From NCBI GenBank assembly GCA_015680685.1, contig MNCI01035238.1, forward strand, positions 245,884 to 309,883: a stretch of 64,000 nucleotides of DNA, given 5' to 3'. A model generated the notes under the pieces. That model was not told the origin of the DNA, made no database searches, and saw only the letters and a program-made list of their open reading frames with translations. Positions 24,484 through 35,489 of the stretch are shown in pieces; position 1 is the stretch's first letter, and each line of letters opens with the position of its first letter. This DNA is from Gnetum montanum (Eukaryota > Streptophyta > Gnetopsida > Gnetales > Gnetaceae). Position numbers and translations under genes: made by a program.

Positions 24484-24662
24484 TCACAGTTAGCCATTAT
24501 TCTATAGTTTTCAAAGTTAGTCATTTTTTTGCAGTTTCTAGACTTAGCCATTTTTTTGCAATTTCTAGAGTTAGTCATTTTTCTATAGGTTCTAGAGTTA
24601 GTCATTTTTTTATAGTTTCTAGACTTAGCCATTTTTCTATAGTTTCTAGAGTTAGCCATTTT
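24484..24662 (+). repeat. Tandem repeat, about 27-28 bp, 6-7 copies
   Basis: The unit 'agttagccatttttctatag' plus 'tttctag' repeats without spacers. It lies in the leader of the TR-GAG-like element, after a run of 'gagcatagtt'-type words (24410-24475) related to the LTR hairpin arms. The minus-strand peptide repeat it encodes (KMTNSRNYK-like) is a by-product. Confidence 0.9.
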
Positions 24663-24719
24663 TCACAAGTAGCAATCCACAGCTCTCTCTTTCACCGCTT
24701 GATCTATGATCATGAATCC

Positions 24720-26640
24720 AGATTAATCTTGATGTCGATGTTAGATGCACTTGACACCTTTACCATGGCAGTACCAAGGAAATCCCTTAGTAAAAAATAA
24801 TACAACTTCCTATGTTCAAAGATCAAAGTAGGGTTACCCTTGGATCACCTTAGCATGGAGGCAAAATAGAACTTTGAATTGATCCACCAGGATGGAAGAA
24901 AGTATATCCATTTCTCATTTGACATCATTCCACTCATGGAGTCCCACCACCGATTGTTATCCTAGCTCATCCAAGAAAATGAGCACAATGTAGGGAAAAA
25001 CTATGAGGAAGCCTTATAGGAGGAAGAAGATAAGTTTGAAGTTCACTCTAAACAAAAGAGCCCCTTTTATGCTATCTACCAATAATCAATCACTAGTTTG
25101 GTCCCTCATTAGTTTAGTTCACCCATCCTCTCTGAGATTGTTATAACATCGACATCACCTTTCCACTCCATGGCTAGGATGACACCTGTAGTGGTAGTGC
25201 ATCTCATGGCATTATCTCAACTTGCTTAGCCATCCCTGATAGTATTAACCATGCTAGCTTAGCCCTACGTTTATGCAATGGTCATCTTTAGGCCCCAAAA
25301 GACTCAGGCATCCTATGTCTTGCCTATTTTGTCGATGCCCTCGATGTTAGTCCAACGCATGCATGTGTGGCTTCCCCCAATCATTGAGCTTATAGCATAG
25401 CCAATGCATCAACCATATTACGTGGCTTTACAACCACCAATCTAGCCCTAGGCTATACAACCAACATAGTAGATACTGTAGCTAATGCAACTAGCTAGTG
25501 CATCTCAAAACTTAGATAAGGCATTCTAGCTGATCTAAAGTTTGATGGAGGAGGTCAGGTGACTCAAAGTCACTTCCTCCAAAACCATCAAGGTGGTAGA
25601 CTTCTACTAGGATGATCTTGTAAGTATTGCTATCCCACCCCTAACTCTACCAATTGGGGTCTTGCTGCCGCAACTCACCAAGTAAAATGGTGAAGGAGAC
25701 CCTAATGCACACCTAGTCACATTCAGGTCTAAATGCTTATTACTACAAGCATGTCCACATGCCATCATACACATGTTTGCCATGTCACTAACTAGCAAAG
25801 CCTTAGATTGGTACTGAGCACTACCCAAAAGTTCTATTTCCTCTCTAGAAGACCTCTTAAGCTAGTTTGTGATGTGCTTTAGGTAAAACTTGAAGCCAAA
25901 AGCAACCTTGGACCAATTGATGCAAATTAAATAAGGCCCCCTAGAGCCCATACAAAAATTTATCCAACACTAGAGCATCTCGTTGAATGAAATTCGAGAG
26001 CCAATAGCTAAGATGCATCTTCTTTCCATATTCAAGGGTGCAGTTAATGACTTCATCAAGTCAAAATTGTACTACTTAGGCCCACAATCCCTAAGCTAGG
26101 CCTTTGCCCAAACAAAGAACATAGAAGACGTAACACAAGCTAGTAAGGATTTGACCTATGTGGCCTACAGAAACTAGCATGTAAAGAAGCAAAATGCAAC
26201 AGTGGAAATGGTAGCCACACATACTAAAGCAACTAGCTAAGGGCCAATGACTAAGCAGCCCAAAGCCCCAACCCACAAAGCCACCAACTCTAGCACCTAG
26301 GTAACTAGCCTGCCCACATCTATAGTGGCTGTAGCACAAGCTAGCCAAAGGCCCAACTTTGAGCACAAGGATTGCTTAAAGTATACCCTGTTTCCATTGA
26401 AACCCTTAGAGCTACTGGACCAACTATTAAAAGCTAGGTAGATCCAACAAAAGTAAGTGTCTGAGGATGCCCACAAAAAGCACAACAGGTACTATGAGAT
26501 GCTAAGTAGTCCTACCTTAGTAGCACCAAACAAGCGCCTAGTCCCATAGCACTTCAAGCTGGACCAATTCTATCATTACCACCAATTGTCTAGTCATGGC
26601 ATGGACTTCTGTTAAGCTTTGCAAGGTGATTTGCAAATAA
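24720..26640 (+). pseudogene. Gag of the TR-GAG-like element, broken
   Basis: A degenerate reading begins about 24765 (MAVPRKSLSKK, LPLDHL, YIHFSFDIIPLMESHHRLL). A gag-fold-like stretch follows at about 25925-26115 (IQKFIQ, IREPIAKMHLLSIFKGAV, KLYYLG). A zinc-knuckle-like FYHYHQLSSHGMDFC lies at 26568-26612, the CxYHxxxGHxxxxC type found in plant Gypsy gag with the first Cys lost. Many stops and frame changes occur. It is distinct from the gag of the TGATGA family. Confidence 0.75.
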
Positions 26641-26976
26641 TGATAAATAGGGATGAACCAATGCTTGATGCAGCAAACCCAGTTAGGCCCTAGAGCCTAT
26701 ATGGTATTGGCTACATCATAAACACCATCAATGTGGATGGAAAGTCTAAACTAGTGTAGCAGCCTTTTTGTGGTCTGTGTACCTTCCAGTAGTGTAAGGG
26801 GCCCCTTAGCCTCAACAAGTTCGAGACCTTCCTTTATTTTCAGAGCACCACCTTGGGCATCCACAACACCCTTCATGGTTAGGGTCCCATAGCATCTCGC
26901 AACAATAATTACTCAACCATCGTTTGTCATTAAGGTGCCACAACATGCTAGCCCCTCATCTACCTGAAGCCCGGTT

Positions 26977-27345
26977 GTGGGCAATGCATCAACCCCTTCT
27001 TGTCTAAGGGCTGACCTTGCTAGTAACATGGGTAGACCCACTAGATGGAAATGTAAGAGGTCTAATGAACACCTCATAGATGAAATTATTAGGCAACAAC
27101 GAGACCAAAGGGTGCTTGATTTGTTGAAGCTGATCCTTGTCTTTGTAGTCCCTATGGCTGAAGCAACTGAAAAGGCCATAACTAACAAACCACAACCAAG
27201 CATTGAGTCCCCTAAATGGGCCAAGAAAACCATGCCCAAGTCCCCTCTACAAGAGACTCATCTCTTAGGATACATGGAGGAGGTTAAGGCCAACAAAACG
27301 ATTGATGACAAACACTTGACAAATGCACTGGCCCAAGTTAAATAA
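26977..27345 (+). pseudogene. 122-codon frame between gag and protease
   Basis: This is the longest open frame of this element (MGNASTPSCLRADLASNMG...). It is Lys-rich, with no domain I recognise. Its position between the zinc-knuckle-like motif and the protease-like region suggests it is the gag-protease linker and not a separate gene. It probably began upstream of the first Met, given the in-frame coding-like sequence before it. Confidence 0.5.
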
Positions 27346-27599
27346 GCACTCAAGCAAGAAAAAAAAGTTGAGCTTGCATGACCTAGTCATGACCTCATCT
27401 ACCCACTAGGAAGTACTAGCATGGGTGTTGGCCTCCATTCCTATTATAGAAGACATTCCTACAAATGAGAACATCATCCATGTAGTGATGTTGTCCCTGG
27501 TACCACATGAATAAGGTTCAACATCTCTAGTGTTTCGCGACTAGGCAATCAAGGTTAACCCTGAGCGAAGGGAGGTCATCATAGCTTCAATGTTTATTA

Positions 27600-28203
27600 C
27601 CATATGTGTTGGGTAATGAAAGATCCACAGAGTGCATGTCAATGATAGTATAGCAACAAACATAATACCATTCACCATCATTGACACGCTAGGCCTTATA
27701 GATTAGATTATGCTAATGAAAATTGCGTGTCTAAAATCCTTCAATGGAGTGTGCATCCCTATCAGGGGCATAATAACCATAGCCTTCATGGAAGGGGAGA
27801 AATTCCCTATGACCACAAAATTTACTGGCATAGAGGAAATGCTTAGCTCTAAGATGATATTGGGTAGGCCTTGGCTGGCATAGTTATGAGCTGTTTCCTC
27901 TCTGATTCATGAGGAGTTACACCTTTCATATGAAGGTGGTCAAGTTATCATCCACAATGATAATGCCATACCTTTGGCCATGAATAACATAGAGATGAAG
28001 CAAGGGTCAAGGGTTGAATTTCTTGATGATGCACCTATGGTGGACAATGCAGTGCATAAGGTTGACACACCCAAAAAAGTAGTGGAAGCTAACAACCTCA
28101 TGGAGTATGCTTTGTGGGCACAATTGCCCTTTAGCGTAGTGCACCCTAGGCCCTACATGTCCCCTAATCCACACTGGATTAGGAAGCAACTGCACAACTA
28201 AGG
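27600..28203 (+). pseudogene. Retroviral-type aspartic protease, broken
   Basis: Readable pieces include ACLKSFNGVCIPIRG, EKFPMTTKF, then SSKMILGRPWLA and LSYEGGQVIIHND. LGRPWL followed by a Gly-Gln-Val strand is the typical C-terminal end of plant Gypsy proteases. I cannot see an intact DTG/DSG motif upstream (IDTLG at about 27690 is not it). The open frame 27974-28201 is the C-terminal continuation and ends at a stop. Nothing RT-like follows. Confidence 0.72.
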
Positions 28204-28454
28204 AACCCTCTTAGCCTAGAACATGCTAGGTGCCTGCCTATCCTTTGCTGTTACGCACCATGCACTTTTGACTTTTGCTTGCATTGTATTTGTTTATGCA
28301 TTTACATTTAGCCTACTTATTTAGAACACACATCACTTTGCTTTTTTTACATATTTATTTGCTTTTTTTATGCATTTATCCACTTAGATTAACACATGAA
28401 AAACATGAAAACCCATAAGAATCATAAGCAACTAAAATTAAAAAAATAAAAACT

Positions 28455-29705
28455 ATTGCTACGGCCCACCATGGCCTTAAACTAGCATCCCTGGCCCACC
28501 ATGGCCTTAAACTGGCATCCATATCGTAGAATGGCTTGAAATTATCAATCCCCTTTCCATGGCCCAAAATGGCCTTAAACTAGTAGTCTACGTGGCCTGA
28601 AATGGCTCAAAATTAGCAACACAGGGCTCGAAATGACCTTAAATACCATTGTGGCCTTGAATGGCCCTAAAACTACCACTTTTAATTCTATCCCCATAGT
28701 TTGCTAAGACATAAAACTGGCACACAGATGGCTTGTTGAGGCCTAAAACTGGCACAAGCATGCTTAGCTTCCAAACAGCCCACATGCATATTTAGGTAGA
28801 CTTCATGACATTAATTTTTTCATTTTGTGCACATTAACTTTGTGAAATAGGTGCCACTTGACATTTTTCTAGTTGATTTTATAGGGACACAACATGGCTA
28901 TTTGATGAATCATTTATCCATGAAAGCATATTACATCTAACATGTAACACTACACATCAATGAAATGAGGTAAGAAATTGTTTATTATGACGTTAAACTG
29001 GCACAACATACGTCTGCTATGATGTTAAATTGGAAAAACACACATTTGCTATGACGTTAAATTGGCATAGCATTCATCCACTATGACATTAAATTGGCAT
29101 AGTACATCAACTATGATGTTAAATTGGCATCCACATTGCATGTCTGCCATAATGTTAAATTGGCACAACACTCATCCTTGGGTCACGATGTTAAACTGGC
29201 ACAACAACAAGTCCACTATGACTATAAACTGGAATAGTAAGTTTACTATGACTATAAACTAGCATAGACCATTTGCTATGACGTTAAATTGACATCCACA
29301 CCTCAAGTCTGCTATAACTATAAACTGGCACAGCAAGTCCGCTATGACTATAAACTAACAACAAGTTTGCTATGACTATAGACTAGCATCCAAACCTCCC
29401 ATTTGCTATGTTGTTAAACTAGCATAGACTATCCGCTACAATGTTAAACTAGCACAACAACATGTTTTCCATGATGTTAAACTGGTACAACATTTATCCT
29501 TGGGTCACGATGTTAAACTAGCACAATAGCATGTTTGCTACAACATTAAACTAGCACAACATACATTCGTTATTACATTAAATTGGCATAGGATTTTGCT
29601 ATGACTATAAACTGGCACAACTTATCTGCTGCAATGTTAAACTAGTGCAGCAATTTGCTATGACTATTAACTAGGCACAACACGGTCTACCAAGACATTA
29701 AACTA
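28455..29705 (+). repeat. Degenerate minisatellite array, about 25-40 bp unit
   Basis: Two sub-arrays are present. At 28455-28700 the unit is 'ggcccaccatggccttaaac' plus 'tggcatcc'. At 28975-29705 it is 'gctatgacgttaaactggca' plus 'caaca'. The shared core is 'ttaaactggca'. There are roughly 30 or more units with substitutions and variable spacing, in the non-coding 3' half of the TR-GAG-like element where pol would be expected. No coding reading is evident. Confidence 0.88.
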
Positions 29706-30977
29706 GGTTTACCATCAATCACAAGCAAGCGAGTGAGAATAATTTCAAATCCCCCTCCCCCTCCACTTTTCTACACCATGTGCGTAGGGATACTACAATC
29801 CCAGAATGGAGCTCTTACCACTAGTGCAACCTTGGATCACCTTTAGCATCATGAACCCTTACCATTTTGTCAATTTTTTGAGGTCTTGCCATTAGCGTAA
29901 CCTTTGGAGCATTTGGAACATTTTCACCCCTGACATTTCACTAGCTTTTTTGAGCATTTGCAACTGGTTTAACCTTTGGAGCATTCGCAACATCATCACC
30001 CCTAGAATTTTATTTGTACTTCATGTTTTGTGTGTTTTTCTTATCTTCTCAGAGTTGTGTTTGTAGAATGAAGCCCCAGGTCATTGTGTAGAGATGCACC
30101 TCATCGTAGCGACAAGTCACCATAGTGGTTAGATGTGCACAATTGGACTAGCTAAGCTACTCAAGAGTGCACATTCCCTCCTATCCTGTTATATCCTACC
30201 CACATCTACTCTTGCATTCCAATATTCTCTCATTTCCTCCATATCCAAGATTGCAATCCCTTGATGCTCACGAGCTATGACCACATGACACCTTCTTCGG
30301 ATATCGCATTGCAAACCATAGAACCCAAGGTGGACATAACATAAGTTATCCCATGGGGAGCCTCTGTTAGTTAGTTAAAGCCTAGGCATATGTAACACAA
30401 GTCATCTGAGGGAGGAAACACCTATCCTATAGATGTGATGCGGGTTTGCAAGCATCAAAGCAAAGCCCATGAGGTGGCACATAGTCCACTTGGTGGAATG
30501 CATTCCACAGTTAGCATTTAGCAAAGAGTAGAACCCAAAGAAGGTTCATCTCATAGCAAAAATAAAAATGAAAGGGAAAAAAAAAGAGTATAGGGGAAAA
30601 AGCATGTCCCTAAAAAATTAGCAAAGTTGCAATTTCACAACTAGTCAGGCCTTGAATCCACCTTGACTCTCTCATGAGTACTGTGATGATTGGTCAATGT
30701 TTTTAGGGGAAAGGTACTCTAGTGCCATGGTCACCACTAGCCATGATGTCTCTACATCCTAACACCCTATTTACATCTTACTTCCCCCTTTTATCCCCTA
30801 GCACATTACCTACACCGTTTACTCCCAACATACTGCTATCCATAGCACTCTTGAGCACTATGCAATGACATCTAATTAGGTACTGAAGAGCGATGTTGGT
30901 GCCAAGCTTGCTATGATGTTTTGCAGTTCTTTGTCAATGTCTTTGGGCCACTCTAGACATCAACAAAAAGGGGCCAA
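29706..30977 (+). mobile_element. 3' non-coding region of the TR-GAG-like element
   Basis: No ORF or recognisable domain. It ends in a purine-rich tract (AACAAAAAGGGGCCAA, 30962-30977) directly before the 3' LTR, which serves as the polypurine primer for plus-strand synthesis in such elements. Confidence 0.65.
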
Positions 30978-32723
30978 TGAAACACCATCAAATTTGGGCT
31001 ATAGCTTCTCCATTACAAATTTTTCTAAGTGTCAACATGAGGCAAATTTTCTCTATGTGTTAGGACTACACTCTCCACTGCCCTAGAGCATAGTCAACCA
31101 ATGGAGAATGTAGTTAGCTTCAAAAAATGCTTTTTGCTATTTTTCCTAAGTGTCATCGTGAAGTAAGAAGCTGCAAAATTTTCTAAGTGTTGGAACTATG
31201 CTCTCCACTACATTGGAGTGCAGTCAGCTTAGTAGAGAGTGTAGTCAACACCAAAGACCAGTTTTGAAAATTTTTCTAAGTGTCAAGCTAGTAGGTGTAG
31301 ATTTTTCTAAGTGCTAAGACTACACTCTCCACTACATTGGAGTGTAGTCAAGCGTAGTTAGCATGGAAGACCTAGTTTGGTAGAAAGTTTCTAAGTGTTG
31401 AGACTATGCTTTCCACTACATTGGAGTGTAGTCAAGCGTAGTCAACTGGAACCCAGATTTTGCAAAAATTTTCCAAGTGCTAGGACTATGCTTAACCCTA
31501 TTTGGGAGCATAGTTAGCCTTCTGTGGAGAGTCTAGTTAGCACATGGCCACATTTCTAAAGAATTTTCCTAAGTGTTGGACTATGCTCTCCCCTAGTCTA
31601 GAGCATAGTTAGGTGCAGTCAATCAGAATAGCCTCCAATGGCCTTCACAACATAGCATCGGCACTCAGCTTAGCTCCAACACATCTACAACAAGCATAGT
31701 TAGTAAAAATGCATTTTTTTGTACTCCCTTTTGTCTCCAAATTGTAACTATACTCGACCCCACTTGAGATAGTGGATAGTGTAGTCCTGGATTGTAGTCT
31801 CCAAAGTTGCATTTTTCTTGCAAATTTTCAAGTACATATGGTTCTGTTTGGCTCATGTACATGTATTTTTTAGTGTAGTTACAATATGGCAATCTTGCAG
31901 AGTTCATTAGAGCACACTAAAGCATAACATTGCTTGCTTTAGTGGAGAGCGTAGTTGGATGTAGCGTAGTCCCAACCGTCCCACTCCTATGTGGCAACTG
32001 ATCCTCATTTCATGGGAACCCTAGCCCTAAAAATATCCTAGCCCTTGACATTTTAGGGGTTGGAAAAATTAATAGGAGGCTGGAAAAATTTGAAGCAGGG
32101 TTGGCAAAAAAATTGAAGCAAGACTAGAAAATTTGAGAGCACATTTGGAATTTTGGAAAGGTAAGGCATTTGCACACCATTGTAGCTTATTGTAGACCAC
32201 CATAGTCCATTGCACACTATGGTGGCTAACCTGGTAGGCACAGACACTATGGTAGAATGTTAATCCTCATGGTCAGACACCTTCAAGACCATGACTATGT
32301 TGTCCACTGTGCTTGTTGTACACCACGTACCTTCTCACCCATTCTAAGGTTAACTATGTTCAACCCCATTTGGGGTGCTGTTGCTTTCTCTCTCACTCTC
32401 TCCCTATGCATTTTTAGCATTTTTACTTGCATTTTAACATTTTACTTATATTTTTGGTTATTTTCATGCACTGCCATGTGCTAACACCTTCATTTTGCAC
32501 TAAAAACATTGACTATGCTCATCCCCGTTGACATTGTGAGCACAATGAAAACACTTAGCATCATTTAGCATTGCATTTGGTAAGTCCCCATTCAATTGAC
32601 AAGACTATTATGGACACCCTATCTCTACCTCCACTAGGCCCTCATGCTGACGTGGGGTTAAATTTGTACACTTGTGAACCCCTTGGTGTTCCATTCTAGC
32701 CATCGACATTTTTGGTTACTACA
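30978..32723 (+). repeat. 3' LTR of the TR-GAG-like element
   Basis: 1746 bases, from TGAAACACCATC to GGTTACTACA, with intact TG/CA ends. It aligns with the 5' LTR over its whole length. The divergence is visible (many TG/CA transitions), so the insertion is old but later than the A/B duplication. Confidence 0.9.
31060..31620. repeat. Array of hairpin units in the 3' LTR
   Basis: About six units. Examples: ACTACACTC at 31319-31327 pairs perfectly with GAGTGTAGT at 31340-31348; ACTATGCTC at 31580-31588 pairs perfectly with GAGCATAGT at 31601-31609. Others lie near 31070, 31195, 31404 and 31482. Each is preceded by 'tctaagtgytrg'. The likely ancestral arm is ACTACGCTC/GAGCGTAGT, which still appears in places. 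Confidence 0.8.
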
Positions 32724-32867
32724 CTTACCAAGGCAGTTGTATGTTATTTGGAACAAGGGCATGATCGACATTTAACTTCTAAGATGCCCATGGACATCTA
32801 TAGAAGTGGTTATGCAAGGGCATCATAGTAGGAGCCTACTTTGGGGAGGATCCACTTGCATGATTCT
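32724..32867 (+). mobile_element. Continuation of copy A: 3' non-coding Gypsy fragment
   Basis: It resumes the sequence interrupted at 22614 (compare 57430-57545 and 53030-53157) and holds the conserved 3' block at 32812-32863. It then jumps directly to sequence equivalent to 60738 in copy B, so about 3.2 kb present in B is absent here. Confidence 0.75.
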
Positions 32868-34029
32868 TAAAGAGAGTTTTCTCCTTTTCTTTACAAGAAA
32901 TCCTTTAGTAAGAAGTGAAAACTTGTGAAGACACTTTTGAATAAGAACAAAGCTTGATGATTTTCCTAACCTAGAGGGGAGGATTTTCAAGATTAGTTGT
33001 AGGAATGAAAACCTAAAAAAGAATTACCAAAACCATTGGGCTTTTCTTTAGACTCTGTATTCAAACATCTAATGTACTTTGAAATTTTTTTAATATTATT
33101 ACTTATTTTTTGGCATCTAACACCCTCAATGATGTTTTCAACTTTCTTAAAAAAATGTGTTGAAGCTTTGTAATCATATGACAAATCCATTGTGATTTCC
33201 TAGACATAATAAGAATTTCCAGTTTCCTGAATTCTTTTTATTAACTAGTTGTAAAATTTGTTTATAAATTAGTGTTGCTTATTGAAATTGAACTTATAAC
33301 TTAGATTTTCATATTAAAAAATTTTATTATTAAAGAATATAACTTTGCTAGTTGGCTCACACCTTTTGCATCCCAAAAGGTTCAAATAGCACTACAAACA
33401 CCTACCATGCTAACTTGAAGGTATGGTATAAATATAGATAGCACAATGAAGAATTCACTTAAAAATAAATTTTTTAATTAATTAATTAATTTTTTAAAAA
33501 ATACTATTTACATTTGAAAACAAGAGCATTCTAGCTGGTCGCTTTGCTTGGTTTGGTTGCACGCCAGTTTGGTTTGCATAGATGCCAAACTCATAATGAT
33601 AGACCACACCCATGAAAGAAACCATTCAAATTACAACCTTAACTTTGTTTTATTTGGTTTGACTTCTCTTGTCTAAATGAAATATTTGCTGTTAATCCAA
33701 TTTCATTAATGGGAACAATGAGATAACAATAAAGAGTTAGCATTAAAAATGAGTGCAGAATTTGAAGAAAGCAACATAGGAATTAAAAAACCAAAATACA
33801 CAACAAAATTACAATAAAGTAAGTCTTAAAAAATATGCATGATCAACTAGTTAGTTACCATGTATTGATTTGAACTTGAACTTGGTACAACATCACAACA
33901 AAAGCATTGTTTCAAGCATTTGGAGTCACCAGAAAAAGCATATGCATGATAATAATTAATACAATGGTTATGGGAAACATGACATAATTACAAGGGTTGG
34001 AGGTGTTAAAAATAAGAAATGGAATGAAA
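32868..34029. repeat. Duplicated block A3, upstream flank of ENODL remnants
   Basis: This is the paralogue of 60738-61860, and 33240-34029 also resembles 38861-39560 more weakly. AT-rich, with an 'aattaattaatt' run at 33477-33492. No gene seen. Confidence 0.75.
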
Positions 34030-34200
34030 TGTAACATTAGAAGGGATTAAGGTCATTTAATTTTCCATAACCCCAATTCCACCCCACTCCAGTCCTAATA
34101 GTATATAACTACCACCTGCAGCCCTACCTTTCCATACAATAATACCTCACAAAAAAACACACAAAGAGCTTTCTCAATCTCTCTCTATTTTCCAACTACA
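34030..34200 (+). promoter_or_regulatory. Probable ENODL promoter and 5' leader
   Basis: TATATAA at 34102-34108 is followed about 60-90 bases later by a CT-rich leader (CTTTCTCAATCTCTCTCTATT), the layout of a plant promoter and 5' UTR. The region is duplicated at 61860-62040, where the TATA is degraded (TATGTAA). Related stretches occur at 780-900 and 39480-39725. Confidence 0.5.
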
Positions 34201-34322
34201 GTGACCATAATATCTTGGTTGGTTTTTCTTCTTCTTGTCATTCAAAGTGAGCCTATTCTTTTGGTTTTGGTTTTACTGTAATAGCTACCCTTTTCTTTCT
34301 TTCTTTCATTTTTGCTACTCAT

Positions 34323-34470
34323 ATGGTCATGGTCTTCATTCTCACTCCATTTGTTGCTACTAATTGTTTAGAGGAAAAGGCAATAATAGGTTTTCTTGTT
34401 GTTATCGTTGGTTTTTTTTTGGTTGGGTTGCTTGGGTATGGGGACTATTCTTCCTTGTCTCCTTATGCCT
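34323..34470 (+). pseudogene. Possible ENODL exon 1 remnant
   Basis: The reading MVMVFILTPFVATNCLEEKA looks like the end of a signal peptide followed by the start of a mature protein. Copy B reads MVFILTSFATINCSKEEVV at the same place. Phytocyanins begin with a signal peptide followed by a KE-(F/V)-V-G-G-like strand. The rest of the first exon is not recognisable, so this is tentative. Confidence 0.35.
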
Positions 34471-34799
34471 AACACCCTTATTATTTCAGGGCTATGCCAT
34501 GGTGATCACTAGGATGGGCAACAGGATCATTTTAGGACCAATTATGCTTGGTCACCTTCCCCATCGTTAGAGCTAAACCTCTACTCTGAATAGGCCTCTC
34601 AAACCAAGCTCCCTGTTAGTGACATCCTTGTTAATTTCTCTTTTCTTCTTTTCTTCTTCTGCTCTCATCTACATTCAATCACCAACCATCCATATACCAT
34701 AATCTTTTCATCTATAGACTATCTATATTTATGTTAATGTTAATGTTTCACACTTTGTTGTTTGCAATATTGGGTATTTTATTTGTATCTATGTGCATG

Positions 34800-34876
34800 G
34801 TAAGAAATGGGAAACGAAAAAAAGCATTTGTGTTGTGTTGTGTATTCTTTCATGTGATATGTTTATTATGTTATAG
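34800..34876 (+). other. Probable 77-base intron before ENODL exon 2 (copy A1)
   Basis: GTAAGA donor after GCATG and TATAG acceptor directly before the FNYNSWEDS coding stretch. The same donor context occurs before all four exon-2 copies (35867, 62655 and 63529). Phytocyanin genes commonly have one intron at this point of the fold. Confidence 0.65.
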
Positions 34877-35376
34877 TTTTCAATTACAACTCATGGGAGG
34901 ATTCAGTGGTGAGAGTAGGATACCAAGAATACCAAAGCTACAATGCAAGTAGAGACATTGCGAGGTATGGAAATGGCCACATGGAATTTATCTTAGATAA
35001 GAGTAGCTCGCTTTACTTCATTAGCAGTAATGCCTCACATTACTCTATTGGTTAGAAGCTCTAGATCATTGTTCTTGTGTAGCACAATTTACATGTGCCA
35101 TCGCCATTGCCATTGCCAACATCTACTATTGCTCCTATTGTTACATCACCTCCACATTCTTCTCCTTCTTCTTCTTCTTCTTCTTCTTCTTCTCCTCCTC
35201 CTCCTTCTTCTGTGCCACTGCCATTGCCATTGCCAGCATCTACTTATGCTCCTACTCCTATCATTAGGAGCCTCCACCTTCTTCACCTTCTCCTTCTTCT
35301 TCTCCTTCTTTTTCTTTTTCTTCTCATTCTGCTCTGGCACCTATTGGCTCCTCCTCCTCCTTTACCTCTATTGTAA
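34877..35376 (+). pseudogene. ENODL/phytocyanin exon 2, pseudogene copy A1
   Basis: Phytocyanins are small secreted or GPI-anchored plant proteins with a cupredoxin fold. From 34879 the frame reads FNYNSWEDSVVRVGYQEYQ, YGNGHMEFILDKSS, LYFISSNASH and SIG, the second half of the plastocyanin-like domain. Stops replace Gln and Trp in the GQKLW motif. In the same frame a Pro/Ser-rich tail follows (TSPPHSSPSSSS), and a frame change precedes the C-terminal hydrophobic segment (MLVFAIFITPILALTS at about 35385-35455). Ser in YFISS where copper phytocyanins have Cys is typical of the non-copper ENODL group. Confidence 0.88.
35160..35220 (+). repeat. CTT/TCT microsatellite in the Pro/Ser-rich tail
   Basis: A TCT-repeat run encodes the Ser stretch of the arabinogalactan-like tail. 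Similar runs are at 36230-36270, 36355-36380 and 63050-63110. It is prone to slippage, which may explain the frame changes. Confidence 0.85.
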
Positions 35377-35489
35377 CACTATTGCCAATAATGTTAGTTT
35401 TTGCTATCTTCATTACACCCATTCTAGCCTTAACATCGGTGATTGTGATGTGATGTTTTTTTCTTAATTTAGGTAGTAGCATCCATGCC

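Larger units (their letters stand above)
22615..32723 (+). mobile_element. 10.1-kb LTR element with gag and protease, no RT or integrase (TR-GAG-like)
   Basis: LTRs of 1604 and 1746 bases flank 6.76 kb. The target duplication is cttgc/cttac (22610-22614 and 32724-32728). Copy B has the empty site at 57427-57431 (ccttacc). Inside are gag, a zinc-knuckle-like motif and protease-like sequence, then minisatellite arrays and non-coding sequence up to a polypurine tract. No trace of RT, RNase H or integrase is readable, so it probably depended on another element. This matches the architecture known as TR-GAG in plants; the assignment is an inference. Confidence 0.88.

Noticed and set aside
24456-24659. 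Minus-strand frame with repeated NSRNYKKM-like peptide
   Set aside because: By-product of a 27-28 bp tandem repeat that happens to be free of stops in that frame.
24484-24662. CRISPR-like repeat array
   Set aside because: Units are directly adjacent with no unique spacers, inside a plant retrotransposon leader.
26913-27239. 108-codon minus-strand frame
   Set aside because: Antisense to the plus-strand gag-protease linker frame of the element; no recognisable motif.
28455-29705. CRISPR-like or satellite array
   Set aside because: Units vary in length and sequence with no conserved repeat/spacer alternation; best read as a minisatellite internal to the element.
31060-31620. Stem-preserving base changes as proof of conserved RNA structure
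   Set aside because: All changes are CA/TG at an ancestral CG step, so methylation-driven deamination can mimic covariation; kept only as a hypothesis.
33478-33495. AATT repeat as a possible origin or matrix-attachment signal
   Set aside because: A short simple repeat, also at 61319-61335; nothing beyond base composition supports a function.
35146-35340. Minus-strand poly-Lys/poly-Arg frame
   Set aside because: Antisense of the TCT/CTC microsatellite; no other support.
35030-35467. Leu/His-rich 145-codon frame
   Set aside because: It is an out-of-frame reading of the ENODL exon 2 and its CTT repeats; the phytocyanin frame is the one with domain similarity.
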